A stretch of 41,141 bases of DNA from Natrialbaceae archaeon (lineage in GTDB: Archaea; Halobacteriota; Halobacteria; Halobacteriales; Natrialbaceae): assembly GCA_003552325.1 (NCBI GenBank), contig PUKM01000163.1, forward strand, positions 1-41,141, read 5' to 3'. Below are positions 1 to 8,359 of this stretch, piece by piece. A program made the translations under genes and the position numbers. How positions within the stretch are numbered: position 1 is the first letter of the stretch; every line of letters begins with the position of its first letter. The notes under the pieces were generated by a model. The model was not told where the DNA came from. It did no database searches and saw nothing but the letters and a program-made list of their open reading frames with translations.

Positions 1-62
1 ACTGACAGGACTTCCCGTCCCATGCGACCAGTCGCACCGGTCACGGCAATAGCGTCACTCAT
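1..62 (-). CDS. dapB: 4-hydroxy-tetrahydrodipicolinate reductase, N-terminal fragment
   Basis: Only the first 20 or so codons are inside the window; the gene runs off the left edge. The protein starts MSDAIAVTGATGRMGREVLS, which contains the N-terminal Rossmann signature (VTGATGRMG) of DapB, the NAD(P)H-dependent reductase that follows DapA in lysine/diaminopimelate synthesis. The ATG shares one base with the dapA stop codon (TGATG), so the two are translationally coupled in the order dapA-dapB. Identification rests on this short motif plus the neighbour. Confidence 0.85.
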   Translation of the reverse strand, partial: MSDAIAVTGATGRMGREVLS

Positions 63-979
63 CACTCCCTCGTCGCCGCGACCGGCGTCTCCTCGAGCGT
101 TTCGAGTGCTTCCTCGAGCTGTGCTCGGTTTTCGGGCTCGAGACGCGTCAATGGTGGACGAAGGCGGGCCGGGCCGTAGCCGCGAATCGCCATCGCCTCC
201 TTGACGGGAATGGGGTTCGTCTCGGTGAACAGCGCCCGAACCAGCGGGCCGAGTTCGTGATGGATCGCTCTCGCTCGCTCGTAATCGCCCTCGATAGCAG
301 CCCCGGCCATCGCCACCGTTCGCTCCGGTTCGATGTTTGCGACCACGCTGATCGCCCCGTGACCACCGATCGAGAGCAGGGGGAGTGTCAACGGATCGTC
401 GCCTGAGAGGACTGTGAAGTCCTGCTCGGTCGTCCGCTCGATGATCTCACCGATGGCTCCAAGGTCTCCTTCGGCGGCCTTGTAGCCGGCAATGTTCGGA
501 TGCTCGGCGAGGGCAACGACGGTATCCGGTTCGATCGTCCGCCCCGTTCGTGAGGGCACGTTATACACGATTTGCGGAACGTCGACGGCGTCCGCGATCG
601 TCCGATAGTGCTCGAGCAGGCCTCGCTGTTCGGGTTTGTTGTAGTACGGCGAGATGAGGAGAATGCCGTCGGCACCGGCGTCAGCCGCCCGTTCGGAGAG
701 CTCGAGCGCTTCGCGGGTGTTGTTCGACCCCGTACCAGCGATGACTGGGACGTCGTCGACCGCGTCGATGACCGCTTCGACGACGCGAACGTGCTCGTCG
801 TGGGTCAACGTGGCGGACTCGCCCGTGGAACCGACGGGAACGAGCCCGTCGACGCCGGCTGCCTCGAGGCGTTGGGCATCTCTCTGCAGTGTTTCGAAGT
901 CGATTCGTCGGTCCTCGTCGAACGGCGTACACATCGCGGGGAAGACGCCCGCGAAGTCGCTGTCGTGTGTGGATGGCAT
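62..979 (-). CDS. dapA: 4-hydroxy-tetrahydrodipicolinate synthase
   Basis: A 305-residue protein of the DapA/N-acetylneuraminate lyase (TIM barrel) family. It condenses pyruvate with aspartate semialdehyde, the first committed step of lysine/diaminopimelate synthesis, in the cytoplasm. Visible family marks are GSTGE at residues 50-54, the tyrosine in VYNVPSRTGR (Tyr139), and the Schiff-base lysine in GYKAAEGDL (Lys167). Length is normal for the family. The stop overlaps the start of dapB by one base, which makes DapA rather than another pyruvate aldolase of the family the sound call. The ATG at 979 gives a normal N-terminus before the barrel begins at about residue 10. Confidence 0.95.
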   Translation of the reverse strand: MPSTHDSDFAGVFPAMCTPFDEDRRIDFETLQRDAQRLEAAGVDGLVPVGSTGESATLTHDEHVRVVEAVIDAVDDVPVIAGTGSNNTREALELSERAADAGADGILLISPYYNKPEQRGLLEHYRTIADAVDVPQIVYNVPSRTGRTIEPDTVVALAEHPNIAGYKAAEGDLGAIGEIIERTTEQDFTVLSGDDPLTLPLLSIGGHGAISVVANIEPERTVAMAGAAIEGDYERARAIHHELGPLVRALFTETNPIPVKEAMAIRGYGPARLRPPLTRLEPENRAQLEEALETLEETPVAATRE

Positions 980-1087
980 GATAGTGTTTGTGGGTTGGTT
1001 TCACTGGTCGGTTTTCGATTCCAGCGGGCTCCTGGTCGCGCCCGAGACGAGGATGCTACCCTCGCAGCGAGCACTCTCACGGCCGTT

Positions 1088-1103
1088 TTTTCGATTTCGA
1101 AAA
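1088..1103. repeat. A/T-rich palindrome upstream of dapA
   Basis: TTTTCGA and TCGAAAA form perfect 7-base arms around TT. The site lies about 110 bases upstream of the dapA start in otherwise GC-rich DNA. It may be an operator, but no binding protein can be named. Confidence 0.5.
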
Positions 1104-1293
1104 GCGAGCGGTTGCCGCGTCACTGGTCGAACCACGTCGACGCTCGAGTGAACCGCGGCACATACAGATTGCTGTGTCGGCGACGAACTTAGGGATTGTG
1201 AAATCGACCGTTCCTGCCGTCTGCGTCGCTGCGGGCTTCTTTCGATCTGCTTGGAACACTGTTGGCTCTGCTGTACACTCCCCTGCGTACCCT

Positions 1294-1314
1294 GGCTCGA
1301 GCAGCGATCGAGCC
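1294..1314. repeat. 7-bp inverted repeat upstream of the small membrane protein
   Basis: GGCTCGA (1294-1300) and TCGAGCC (1308-1314) are perfect arms around a 7-base loop, 55 bases before the ATG at 1370. Because CTCGAG-type words are very common here, it could be partly accidental. Confidence 0.35.
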
Positions 1315-1369
1315 CTGGCATCGAGAACCGATACACGTTTGCCCCTCGCTCCGAAGCTACGCGATAGCG

Positions 1370-1702
1370 ATGGACCGATTCGATTATACGGCGTTCGTGG
1401 GGTTTCTCGCGCTTGCCATCTCTTCGTACGTACTCGAGGCTGCACTCGTCGGGGCGGCCTTTGGTGGGTTTCTCCTCTCGTTATCGATATGGCGGCTGTA
1501 CGATGGGAAGCCCTGGGAAGCTCTCGCCTGGCTCGCGTGGGTCGGTGCGGCCGTAGCGCTCGTCCTGTCACCGACCGGTTCGGTGTTTTTCGTCCTCTTT
1601 TTCGGCTCATTACTGATCGGACTGGCGTTGCTTTTTGCCAGTCGCCTCGAGTTGCTGCCGAATATCTGGCAGGCTGAGGAGCCAGTAAGCGACCTCGAGT
1701 GA
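1370..1702 (+). CDS. small integral membrane protein, unknown function
   Basis: A 110-residue protein with about four hydrophobic segments, ending in a short acidic tail (EEPVSDLE). I do not recognise a family. The ATG at 1370 is preferred over an upstream TTG in the same frame, because the upstream stretch is Arg/His-rich and unlike a haloarchaeal N-terminus. It stands alone, 109 bases before the TrkA-C-like pair, on the same strand. It could belong with that pair, but this cannot be shown from sequence. Confidence 0.65.
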   Translation: MDRFDYTAFVGFLALAISSYVLEAALVGAAFGGFLLSLSIWRLYDGKPWEALAWLAWVGAAVALVLSPTGSVFFVLFFGSLLIGLALLFASRLELLPNIWQAEEPVSDLE

Positions 1703-1811
1703 GGGTAGCGACGACCACCCAGTTACCTGAGAGCGGTACTGACGACGTCGCGGTTCGACGGAACGCTGCCGGGGTCGGTACTTGTTTATCGGAGCCACGA
1801 GAGACACAGCC

Positions 1812-3071
1812 ATGACTGCGTTTCCGCTCGAGGTGCTGCTCGGCATTTATCTTGGGTTGCTGACCGGGATCGTTCCGGCGTTCGTTGCTGGCTCCCTTGG
1901 CTTCCTGGTTCGGTACTTTACCGGCGTCAGCCTCCCCGGCTTCGGTGTCGTCGTCCTGGCATTGTCGATTGCCAGCGTACAGGGGGGACTGTTGGGACTC
2001 GTCGAACCTGATATCGCCCAATCACCTCGCTTGCTCGTGGCCGTTCTCGTCGTGTTGATGCTCGCGCTGTATGCCCACAACCAGGGTGATAGCCTTGGAG
2101 CGTCACTCCCTCGTCGACTCTCGCTCAAGAACCTTCGCCAGCGAACGCTCTCGGCTGACGTGATTGAAATCGTCGGGAGCGTTGGCCAGGTCACGATCCG
2201 CCCGAGCGGCGAAATTCGGGATATAGAGGGGTATCCGCCATTACCGCCGACGCTGCGTCAGACGTTGAAAAACGGCTCCTGGCGACTGCCGGCTGATCTC
2301 CCACTGGCCGAACTCGCCCGGCGACTCGAGGACCGGCTTCGCACCGAATACGATCTTACTGATATCGCCGTGACTGTGGATGAACGTGGACGGGCAACGA
2401 TCGCTGCGGCACCACCATCGAGTGGACTTTCAAAACGGGTGCCGGCCGGCCAGCGTGCCGTGTCTCTCTCGACGGTAATCCCGACGGGGCTCGCGCGCGG
2501 TGATCTGGTCCGCGTGCGGATTCAGTCTGGCTCTGAGTCCGACAAACCGGTCGAGGCGACGGTCCTCAGTGTCGAATCAGATGCCGATACGAAGGATTCC
2601 GGAGCTGGTGCAGACGACACGAGTTCCGAAGACGGGGACCCACCCGCGGCCCCCAAACCAGCCGGGAACGCCACCGCAGGCGGCAATGGGCGAGTGACGC
2701 TTGCTGTCCCACGAACAGTGACGGGCCGACTGCTCGCGGCGGAGTCACCTCGAATCGAGGTCCTCCCACGTGGGACAAACGATCTGTTCGAAGCGTTCAC
2801 CAGGATACGGACGGCCGGCTACGGTGTGAGACACGTCACGTCGTCACCGGTACTTGATCAGTCCGGGGCGGCGGACGCCACACCGAAGGTGGACCCCGCT
2901 GCCTACGACCTCGAGGTGCTGGCGATCAAACGCGCCAGTGTTGAGACTGGCGACCGCCGGCGAGGGTGGGTTTTCGGCCCGGGCCTCGAGCGAGCGCTCG
3001 CTCCTGGTGACGAGGCATACGTGGCTGGACGGACCACTGATCTCAGGCGGTTCAAGTCGGTGATTCGATGA
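1812..3071 (+). CDS. membrane protein with TrkA-C/RCK-like cytoplasmic region (paralogue A)
   Basis: A 419-residue protein. The first ~90 residues hold three hydrophobic segments. A long soluble region follows, with a low-complexity Asp/Glu/Ser/Ala-rich linker at about residues 255-295. The pattern resembles haloarchaeal proteins annotated as potassium transporter TrkA-like, in which RCK-C (TrkA-C) domains follow an N-terminal membrane anchor; this is family resemblance, not a proven function. The ATG at 1812 places the first membrane helix at the N-terminus. The final TGA overlaps the ATG of the next, homologous gene (ATGA), so they are cotranslated and probably form a heteromeric complex. 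No channel or Trk/Ktr pore gene is adjacent. Confidence 0.75.
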   Translation: MTAFPLEVLLGIYLGLLTGIVPAFVAGSLGFLVRYFTGVSLPGFGVVVLALSIASVQGGLLGLVEPDIAQSPRLLVAVLVVLMLALYAHNQGDSLGASLPRRLSLKNLRQRTLSADVIEIVGSVGQVTIRPSGEIRDIEGYPPLPPTLRQTLKNGSWRLPADLPLAELARRLEDRLRTEYDLTDIAVTVDERGRATIAAAPPSSGLSKRVPAGQRAVSLSTVIPTGLARGDLVRVRIQSGSESDKPVEATVLSVESDADTKDSGAGADDTSSEDGDPPAAPKPAGNATAGGNGRVTLAVPRTVTGRLLAAESPRIEVLPRGTNDLFEAFTRIRTAGYGVRHVTSSPVLDQSGAADATPKVDPAAYDLEVLAIKRASVETGDRRRGWVFGPGLERALAPGDEAYVAGRTTDLRRFKSVIR

Positions 3072-4252
3072 TCGACGTGTTCCTCGAGCCGGCACCCGCA
3101 CAGGTCGGAAACTCTGGGCTCGTACTCGACGCCGTCGTCCGAATCGTCGGCTTCGCGATCCTCTCCGGTGCCGTGGCAGCCACTGTCGCCTTCGTGTACC
3201 GATGGTACAGTGCGGAGTCCATCCCAGAGGGTGTCGCTGTCCTCACCGGTGTCGTCGTGGTGGCACTCTGGTTGAATACCCAGACGGTGTTGCAGGATGC
3301 GATCATCGGCGATGCAGACGTCCTCGACCCGGCAACAGCCGTCTACACCGTGGGTGCCTTTGCTGTCAGTGCCGTGGCCGCAGACGGTGCCCGCCGTGCA
3401 GGCGACCACCTGGCGACGCGAGCGGTGATCCCTACCCCTCGAGGAATCGACGACGTCGGGCAACTGGTGAGAACCGGCGGTCGGGTCACCACCGTTGTCC
3501 TTCCGGAGGAAATCGGCGATGCGGACGGCTACGATCCCGTCGACGACGAAACGAAAGCCGCCATCGCGGGCACCACGCTGTTGTTTCCTCGCCGACTCAC
3601 CGTTGCCCAGGTTCGTGATCGGATCATCGGCCGCCTCGAGGCGGATTACGGCGTCGGGTACGTCGACCTCGAGGTCCAGACTGATGGGACCGTCGACCGC
3701 CTCGCTGTCGGGAGTAAGGCAGCAGGTATTGGCCCGACACTCGCGCCGGGATCGGTTGCGATCGCGCTCGAGGCTGACCCTGCTCCTGACGCGAGTCCGG
3801 GAGATACCGTCGAACTGTGGCGTTCGACTGCGGATGAGGAGCCGACCCGGTGTGGGACTGCAGAACTCCGGGCGGCACTCGAGGACGTCGCCACGGTCGT
3901 TGTCGACTCCGATGCCGACGTGCTTCGTACTGACGCTGGCGACCACCAGTATCGACTCGTCACGAAACCGGGTGCACCCGACCCGGAACGGGCCATCAGG
4001 GCACTCTTGCGCTCAGTCCCGGAGACGATCACCCGACTCGAGGTCGGTCCTGAAAGCCAGTGGATTGGTCAGCCGGTCGGCTCGGTGCCAGTGATGGTGT
4101 TGGTGCTCGTCCGTGGTCAGGCGAGTGCTGATGGGAGAGAGCAGGACGACCTCAATGAAGACGTGTTTGCATTCCCCGACCCCGAACGCCCCCTCGAGGC
4201 CGGCGATCGGTGTTACGTCATGGGTCATCCTGAGGCGCTCGAGCGCCTTTGA
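3068..4252 (+). CDS. membrane protein with TrkA-C/RCK-like cytoplasmic region (paralogue B)
   Basis: A 394-residue paralogue of the preceding gene and overlapping it by four bases (ATGA). The N-terminal ~110 residues carry three hydrophobic segments. The cytoplasmic part repeats the layout of paralogue A: a segment beginning RAVIPTPRGIDDVGQLVRTG, a segment with VTVAQVRDRI-like spacing, and a C-terminal end (LEAGDRCYVMGHPEALERL) matching the other copy's LAPGDEAYVAGRTTDLRRF. RCK-C domains bind small ligands and gate ion channels; that role here is inference. The last residues form a conserved beta-strand pair typical of TrkA-C ends. Confidence 0.75.
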   Translation: MIDVFLEPAPAQVGNSGLVLDAVVRIVGFAILSGAVAATVAFVYRWYSAESIPEGVAVLTGVVVVALWLNTQTVLQDAIIGDADVLDPATAVYTVGAFAVSAVAADGARRAGDHLATRAVIPTPRGIDDVGQLVRTGGRVTTVVLPEEIGDADGYDPVDDETKAAIAGTTLLFPRRLTVAQVRDRIIGRLEADYGVGYVDLEVQTDGTVDRLAVGSKAAGIGPTLAPGSVAIALEADPAPDASPGDTVELWRSTADEEPTRCGTAELRAALEDVATVVVDSDADVLRTDAGDHQYRLVTKPGAPDPERAIRALLRSVPETITRLEVGPESQWIGQPVGSVPVMVLVLVRGQASADGREQDDLNEDVFAFPDPERPLEAGDRCYVMGHPEALERL

Positions 4253-4433
4253 GCGACCGGTGCATGTGGCCGCGGGGCGTACACCGGTTACGTCCCTTGT
4301 ACTATCATACTCTCTTTCCAGCACGCTCCCAGGACCACAGCTAACCACGGACCAGAACTTCCCTGCTGACGGTACGCGTGGGTAGCTGTGATTCTCACCG
4401 GTAACAGCGAAACAGTCGACCGAAACCGTCGGG

Positions 4434-4440
4434 TTTTACG
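4434..4440 (+). promoter_or_regulatory. TATA-like box for metG
   Basis: TTTTACG lies 24-30 bases before the metG ATG at 4464, the spacing expected for a leaderless haloarchaeal transcript. Confidence 0.5.
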
Positions 4441-4463
4441 CCTGCCATCCATTTAGCACTGAT

Positions 4464-6584
4464 ATGAGCAGCGAGGACTTTCCAACTGACCGACCCGCGG
4501 TGGTGACCTGTGGGTTGCCCTACGCTAATGGCGACTTGCACATCGGACACCTCCGTGGCTATATCAGCGCCGATGCGTTCAACCGAGCACTCAAAACCCT
4601 GGGCCAACAGTCAGCCTACGTCTGTGGGTCGGACATGCACGGCACCCCGGTTGCCGTCAACGCCGAAGCCGAGGGTGTCGACCCGGAGACCTTCGCACTG
4701 CGGTGGCACGACCAGTATCAAGAGACGTTTCCACAGTTCAACGTCGAGTTCGACAACTACGGACACACCCACGACGACACGAACACTGCACTCACCCAGG
4801 ACATCGTCCGCACGCTCGATGAGGAGGGGTACGTCTACGAGGATGCGGTCCTCGTTGCCTACGACCCGACGGCCGACGATTACCTTCCGGATCGCTACGT
4901 CGAGGGGACCTGTCCGTACTGCGGAGCCCACGCCCGTGGTGACGAATGTGATGAGGGCTGTCAACGCCACCTCGAGCCAGGCGAGATCGAGAATCCAACG
5001 AGCGTACGTACCGGCAACCCGGCTGAGTATCGCGAGCGAACCCACAAGTTCTTCCGCGTCTCGGAGTTCGCCGACTTTTTGACTGACTTCCTCGACGGCC
5101 TCGAGGGAACCTCGAACGCACGCAACCAGCCTCGTCAGTGGATCGAAGAGGGCCTGCAAGATTGGTGTCTCACCCGAGACATGGATTGGGGGATCGACTA
5201 CCCTGGTTCCGAGGACGAAGACATCGTCCTGTACGTCTGGGTCGACGCCCCGATCGAGTACATCGCCTCGACGAAACAGTACACCGAACGCGTCGGTGCC
5301 GAGGCGTACGACTGGGCGGAGGTCTGGCAACACGATGCGGGCGGCGAAATCGTCCACATCATCGGCCGGGATATCATCCAACATCACACCATTTTTTGGC
5401 CGGCCATGCTCGAGGCCGCCGACTACAACACCCCACGTGGAGTCGCCGCGACCGGCTTCATCACCATCGATGGCAAGGGCCTTTCGACCAGTCGTAACCG
5501 GGCGATTTGGGCCAAAGAGTACCTCGAGGAGGGATTCCACCCAGACTTGCTGCGGTACTATTTGACGACGACAGGTGGCCTTCAGCAGGACGTCGACTTC
5601 ACCTGGACGGCATTTCAGGAGAAAGTCAACGGGGAGTTAGTGGGGACGATCGGAAACTTCTGGTACCGATCGCTGCTCTTTGCCTACCGCAACTACGAGG
5701 GGACCCCTGACGTCGCGGTCTCCTCGGACGTCGAGGAACGAATCGAGGGCGCTATCGGCGCGGTTCGTGCGGGTGTCAACGACTACTCCCTCCGTGACGT
5801 TGGCCTGGCTGCCACACGCCTCGCGCAGTTCGGAAACGAGTACATCCAGCAACACGAACCGTGGAAGCTCACCGACGAAGACCCCGAGCAGGCCGCACAG
5901 GTGATCCGAGACTGTGTCCAGATTGCCAAGGCAGTAGGCGTCTTACTCGAGCCAATTGCTCCCGATAAGGCCCAGGCCCTGTGGGAGCAAATCGGGGAAA
6001 CGGGCTCCGTCGCGGATGCCCACCTCGAGGATGCACTCGAGGCCCCGCCGCGGACGTTCGACGAACCTGGTGAAATCTTCGAGAAGATCGAGGACGACCG
6101 CGTCGAGGAACTCGAGGAGACACTCGAGGAGAAGATCGCAGCCGCAAGTGAGGACGACGAGGATGAGGGTGCGTCCGAGAGCGAAGCGGAAACCGAAACC
6201 GACGACACCGCCGACGACGAAGCCCCACGCATGGACGACGACACCGAACTCGAGCCACTCGCAACCGATCGAATCAGTTTCGATGACTTCCAGGACCTCG
6301 ACATTCGCGTCGGCGAAATCGTCGTCGCCGAAGGCATCGACGGGGCGGACGACCTCGCCCGACTCGAGGTGGATATCGGCCTCGAAACCCGACAGGTCGT
6401 CGCCGGGATCAAACGGCTGCACGACCTCGAGTCATTGCCCGGCACGAGGTGTATCCTGCTCGCGAACATGGAACCGGCCGAATTGTTTGGCGTCGAGTCG
6501 AACGGAATGGTCCTCGCTGCTGGTGAGGCGGCGGATCTGTTGACCACCCACGGTGACGCCGGTCTCGGAGAAAAAGTCCGGTAG
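4464..6584 (+). CDS. metG: methionine-tRNA ligase
   Basis: A 706-residue class I aminoacyl-tRNA synthetase that charges tRNA-Met. The HIGH signature is at residues 26-29 (HIGHLRGY). One zinc knuckle is visible (CPYC at 150-153, then Cys162 and Cys166). The KMSKS loop reads KGLSTS at 338-343, a divergent version. An acidic linker at about 550-595 joins the synthetase core to a C-terminal EMAP/Arc1p-like tRNA-binding OB domain from about residue 604 (FQDLDIRVGEIVVAEG). The fusion of this OB domain is a known MetRS arrangement. The second zinc knuckle seen in many archaeal MetRS appears to have lost its cysteines (NPTSVRTGNP). It is monocistronic, and a T-run follows the stop at about 6596-6601. 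Confidence 0.95.
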   Translation: MSSEDFPTDRPAVVTCGLPYANGDLHIGHLRGYISADAFNRALKTLGQQSAYVCGSDMHGTPVAVNAEAEGVDPETFALRWHDQYQETFPQFNVEFDNYGHTHDDTNTALTQDIVRTLDEEGYVYEDAVLVAYDPTADDYLPDRYVEGTCPYCGAHARGDECDEGCQRHLEPGEIENPTSVRTGNPAEYRERTHKFFRVSEFADFLTDFLDGLEGTSNARNQPRQWIEEGLQDWCLTRDMDWGIDYPGSEDEDIVLYVWVDAPIEYIASTKQYTERVGAEAYDWAEVWQHDAGGEIVHIIGRDIIQHHTIFWPAMLEAADYNTPRGVAATGFITIDGKGLSTSRNRAIWAKEYLEEGFHPDLLRYYLTTTGGLQQDVDFTWTAFQEKVNGELVGTIGNFWYRSLLFAYRNYEGTPDVAVSSDVEERIEGAIGAVRAGVNDYSLRDVGLAATRLAQFGNEYIQQHEPWKLTDEDPEQAAQVIRDCVQIAKAVGVLLEPIAPDKAQALWEQIGETGSVADAHLEDALEAPPRTFDEPGEIFEKIEDDRVEELEETLEEKIAAASEDDEDEGASESEAETETDDTADDEAPRMDDDTELEPLATDRISFDDFQDLDIRVGEIVVAEGIDGADDLARLEVDIGLETRQVVAGIKRLHDLESLPGTRCILLANMEPAELFGVESNGMVLAAGEAADLLTTHGDAGLGEKVR

Positions 6585-6687
6585 TCGAGCGGGTTGTTTT
6601 TCCGTCGTCACGTTATTCGCCAGGAGACAGTGCATACGCAAGGCCAACGAACACAGGGCCAACTGCTGTTTGTTTTGCAGATACCAG

Positions 6688-7821
6688 ATGGGCGACCACA
6701 ATCACGACCAGATGTCTCGGCGCGGGGCCGACTCGGGACCGCAACGTCGGGGAGACGCGCCGGACCAACGAGGAGACTCGAGGCGGCTACTCCCCGATGG
6801 CGGAACCGCGGCGGAGACTGCGTCATCGGAAACGGAAGAATTGGACGACGAGAGTGACGCCGATGACTCGGATGAAGAGAGTGTCGGAGACGATGAGGAC
6901 GCTGGTGACGCCGAAGAGTCGGGTCAACAGGGCGATAGTGAGGACAGTGAGGGGGAAGAAAGCGAGAGTGAGGAGGTAGAGAGCGAGAGTGAGGGGGCAG
7001 AGAGCGAGGACGAAGGAAGCGATGAAGGCGAAGAAAGCGACGAGAGTGAGGGTGATGACCCGAGTACAGCGGGCGAGGAAAGCACCGACGAAGACTCCGA
7101 GGAGCCTGAGACGGATGACGCTGCGGCGGAGGGCGAAAGCGAGGAGACAGATCCCGGAGAACAACACGGCAACGGTGCCGACGAAGTCTATGAGAGTGAG
7201 GACACAGCGGGCGTTGCCCACCTCGATCTCGATGGTCTCTTCCTCGATGTGCTTGGCCTCGAGGTCAATTTGAACGAGGTGACGCTCGACGTTTCGGCTC
7301 GCCCTGGGGAGGAGAACCTCCTTGGAAACTTGCTCTCGTCCGTCACCGGGCTCCTGGACGGATTAGGGTCACCACTCGACTCGGTGACGAGTGCACTCTC
7401 GTCGATCCCCGATGGATTCAAACGTGCCGCAAGCGGCCTCCTCGAGGGGCTGAAAAGTCGCCTCTCGAGTGTGGTTCCCAGCTTCGGATCCGAAGGCGAG
7501 GCAGCGGATGAAGAAGAGGAAAGCGAAGACAGCGAGGCGGACGATAGCCAGGGGGGAATCACCGGGTGGTTCCGATCCCTCGGGCAATCTCTCGTCAACG
7601 GGCTTCGTTCGCTGTTCACTCGAGCAATTTCCGCTATTCCGCTCGAGCAGGTCATTGCTTCGGTCGTTCGACGCGTGTTACAGGCCGTGATCGGCCGACT
7701 CGAGTCGGCTGGCGAGCGAGCGGAGGATGCCGTTACGTCGGACGCTGCTGGCGAAGATGAATCGGGCGACGAATCAATGCAACAGGAAGGCGATCAACAG
7801 GAAGCGGAGGCAACAGCATGA
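6688..7821 (+). CDS. acidic protein with LGNLL-type amphipathic domain, unknown function
   Basis: A 377-residue protein, first of the acidic cluster. Residues ~1-45 are polar and Arg-rich, and ~50-170 are almost pure Asp/Glu/Ser/Gly. About residues 176-226 hold a compact motif (LDVLGLEVNLNEVTLDV, then ENLLGNLLSSVTGLLDG). I recognise it as resembling a recurring C-terminal motif of uncharacterised bacterial secreted proteins. Amphipathic helices follow at about 242-266 and 290-341, with an acidic tail. There is no signal peptide or clear transmembrane helix. The ATG at 6688 is chosen because the frame upstream overlaps metG and is basic and Cys-rich. Its stop overlaps the next ATG (ATGA). Software names based on Ser-Asp repeats, such as adhesin, would be unsafe. 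Confidence 0.8.
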   Translation: MGDHNHDQMSRRGADSGPQRRGDAPDQRGDSRRLLPDGGTAAETASSETEELDDESDADDSDEESVGDDEDAGDAEESGQQGDSEDSEGEESESEEVESESEGAESEDEGSDEGEESDESEGDDPSTAGEESTDEDSEEPETDDAAAEGESEETDPGEQHGNGADEVYESEDTAGVAHLDLDGLFLDVLGLEVNLNEVTLDVSARPGEENLLGNLLSSVTGLLDGLGSPLDSVTSALSSIPDGFKRAASGLLEGLKSRLSSVVPSFGSEGEAADEEEESEDSEADDSQGGITGWFRSLGQSLVNGLRSLFTRAISAIPLEQVIASVVRRVLQAVIGRLESAGERAEDAVTSDAAGEDESGDESMQQEGDQQEAEATA

Positions 7822-8285
7822 GTGATCAGGCACTTTCAGTGACGGAGGGATTGGACTATGACCAGATTGTTGACGACATCGACCTCGAGTCGGTGCTCGA
7901 GGGAACCTCCTACGAGGGGGCTGTCGACGGTGACGAACCCATCGGCAGCGAACTCGGTGGGCTACTCGGTGCGATGATCGGCAAAACCCTTGGCGAGCAA
8001 ATCGGTGCCGCCGTCGGTGATGCCATCGTGGACTCGGTGCTCGAGGACGACGAAGCGGATGCAGACGACGAGGACGAAGCGTCGGAAGCGGATGAGGAAT
8101 CGTCGGACGAAGCGGATGGAGATGGCGAAGATGAGGATGGTGACGAGCAGTCTGGAGAGAGTCACGATGAAGAACCCGGAGATGACTCGGATGAGGATGA
8201 TGAGCCCTCGGACACTAATGCGGACGAGGGTTCCGAAGAATCGACCGACGCAGACGATGACTCGAGTGATGACGACGACTCGTGA
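7818..8285 (+). CDS. acidic glycine-zipper protein A, unknown function
   Basis: A 155-residue protein coupled to the previous gene through an ATGA overlap. Residues 43-70 consist of seven tetrads with glycine at 43, 47, 51, 55, 59, 63 and 67 and mostly a hydrophobic residue before each glycine (IGSELGGLLGAMIGKTLGEQ then IGAAVGDAIV). Residues from 75 to the end are almost only Asp, Glu, Ser, Ala and Gly. The N-terminus (YDQIVDDIDLESVLEG) matches the start of the gene at 8360 (LQDIVVDEALEAVDVETLIN), so the two are paralogues. Glycine-zipper helices are known to pack closely in membranes or oligomers; assembly or membrane association is my inference. Confidence 0.8.
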   Translation: MSDQALSVTEGLDYDQIVDDIDLESVLEGTSYEGAVDGDEPIGSELGGLLGAMIGKTLGEQIGAAVGDAIVDSVLEDDEADADDEDEASEADEESSDEADGDGEDEDGDEQSGESHDEEPGDDSDEDDEPSDTNADEGSEESTDADDDSSDDDDS

Positions 8286-8289
8286 CTCG

Positions 8290-8319
8290 CCGTTCCAGTG
8301 GTCCTGGGCCACGGAACGG
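8290..8319 (+). repeat. hairpin between the two glycine-zipper genes
   Basis: CCGTTCC (8290-8296), a bulged A, GTGG, a 7-base loop, CCAC, then GGAACGG (8313-8319) form an 11-bp stem with a single bulge. It sits in the only sizeable intercistronic gap (74 bases) among the first four genes of the cluster, directly after the stop at 8285. It could be an RNA processing or attenuation element. Confidence 0.6.
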
Positions 8320-8359
8320 GGGAGACTGAACAGCCGACGCGAGCGGGGGCTGTGGCCGC

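Larger units (their letters stand above)
980..1369. other. 390-base gap between dapA and the next gene
   Basis: I see no convincing coding frame or tRNA here. It should hold the dapA promoter on the minus strand and the promoter of the small membrane protein on the plus strand. Two inverted repeats stand out, at 1088-1103 and 1294-1314; they are listed separately. Confidence 0.6.

Noticed and set aside
1077..2021. Long minus-strand open frame of 314 codons
   Set aside because: It is opposite two plausible membrane-protein genes and reads as a basic, Arg-rich product, typical of an antisense shadow in GC-rich DNA.
2903..3946. Long minus-strand open frame of 347 codons
   Set aside because: It lies opposite the coupled TrkA-C-like genes, has Cys/His/Arg-rich composition and no recognisable domain.
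6840..8285. Adhesin (Sdr/MSCRAMM-like) assignment from Ser/Asp/Glu repeats
   Set aside because: Low-complexity acidic composition is common in haloarchaea; there is no signal peptide, anchor or adhesin domain.
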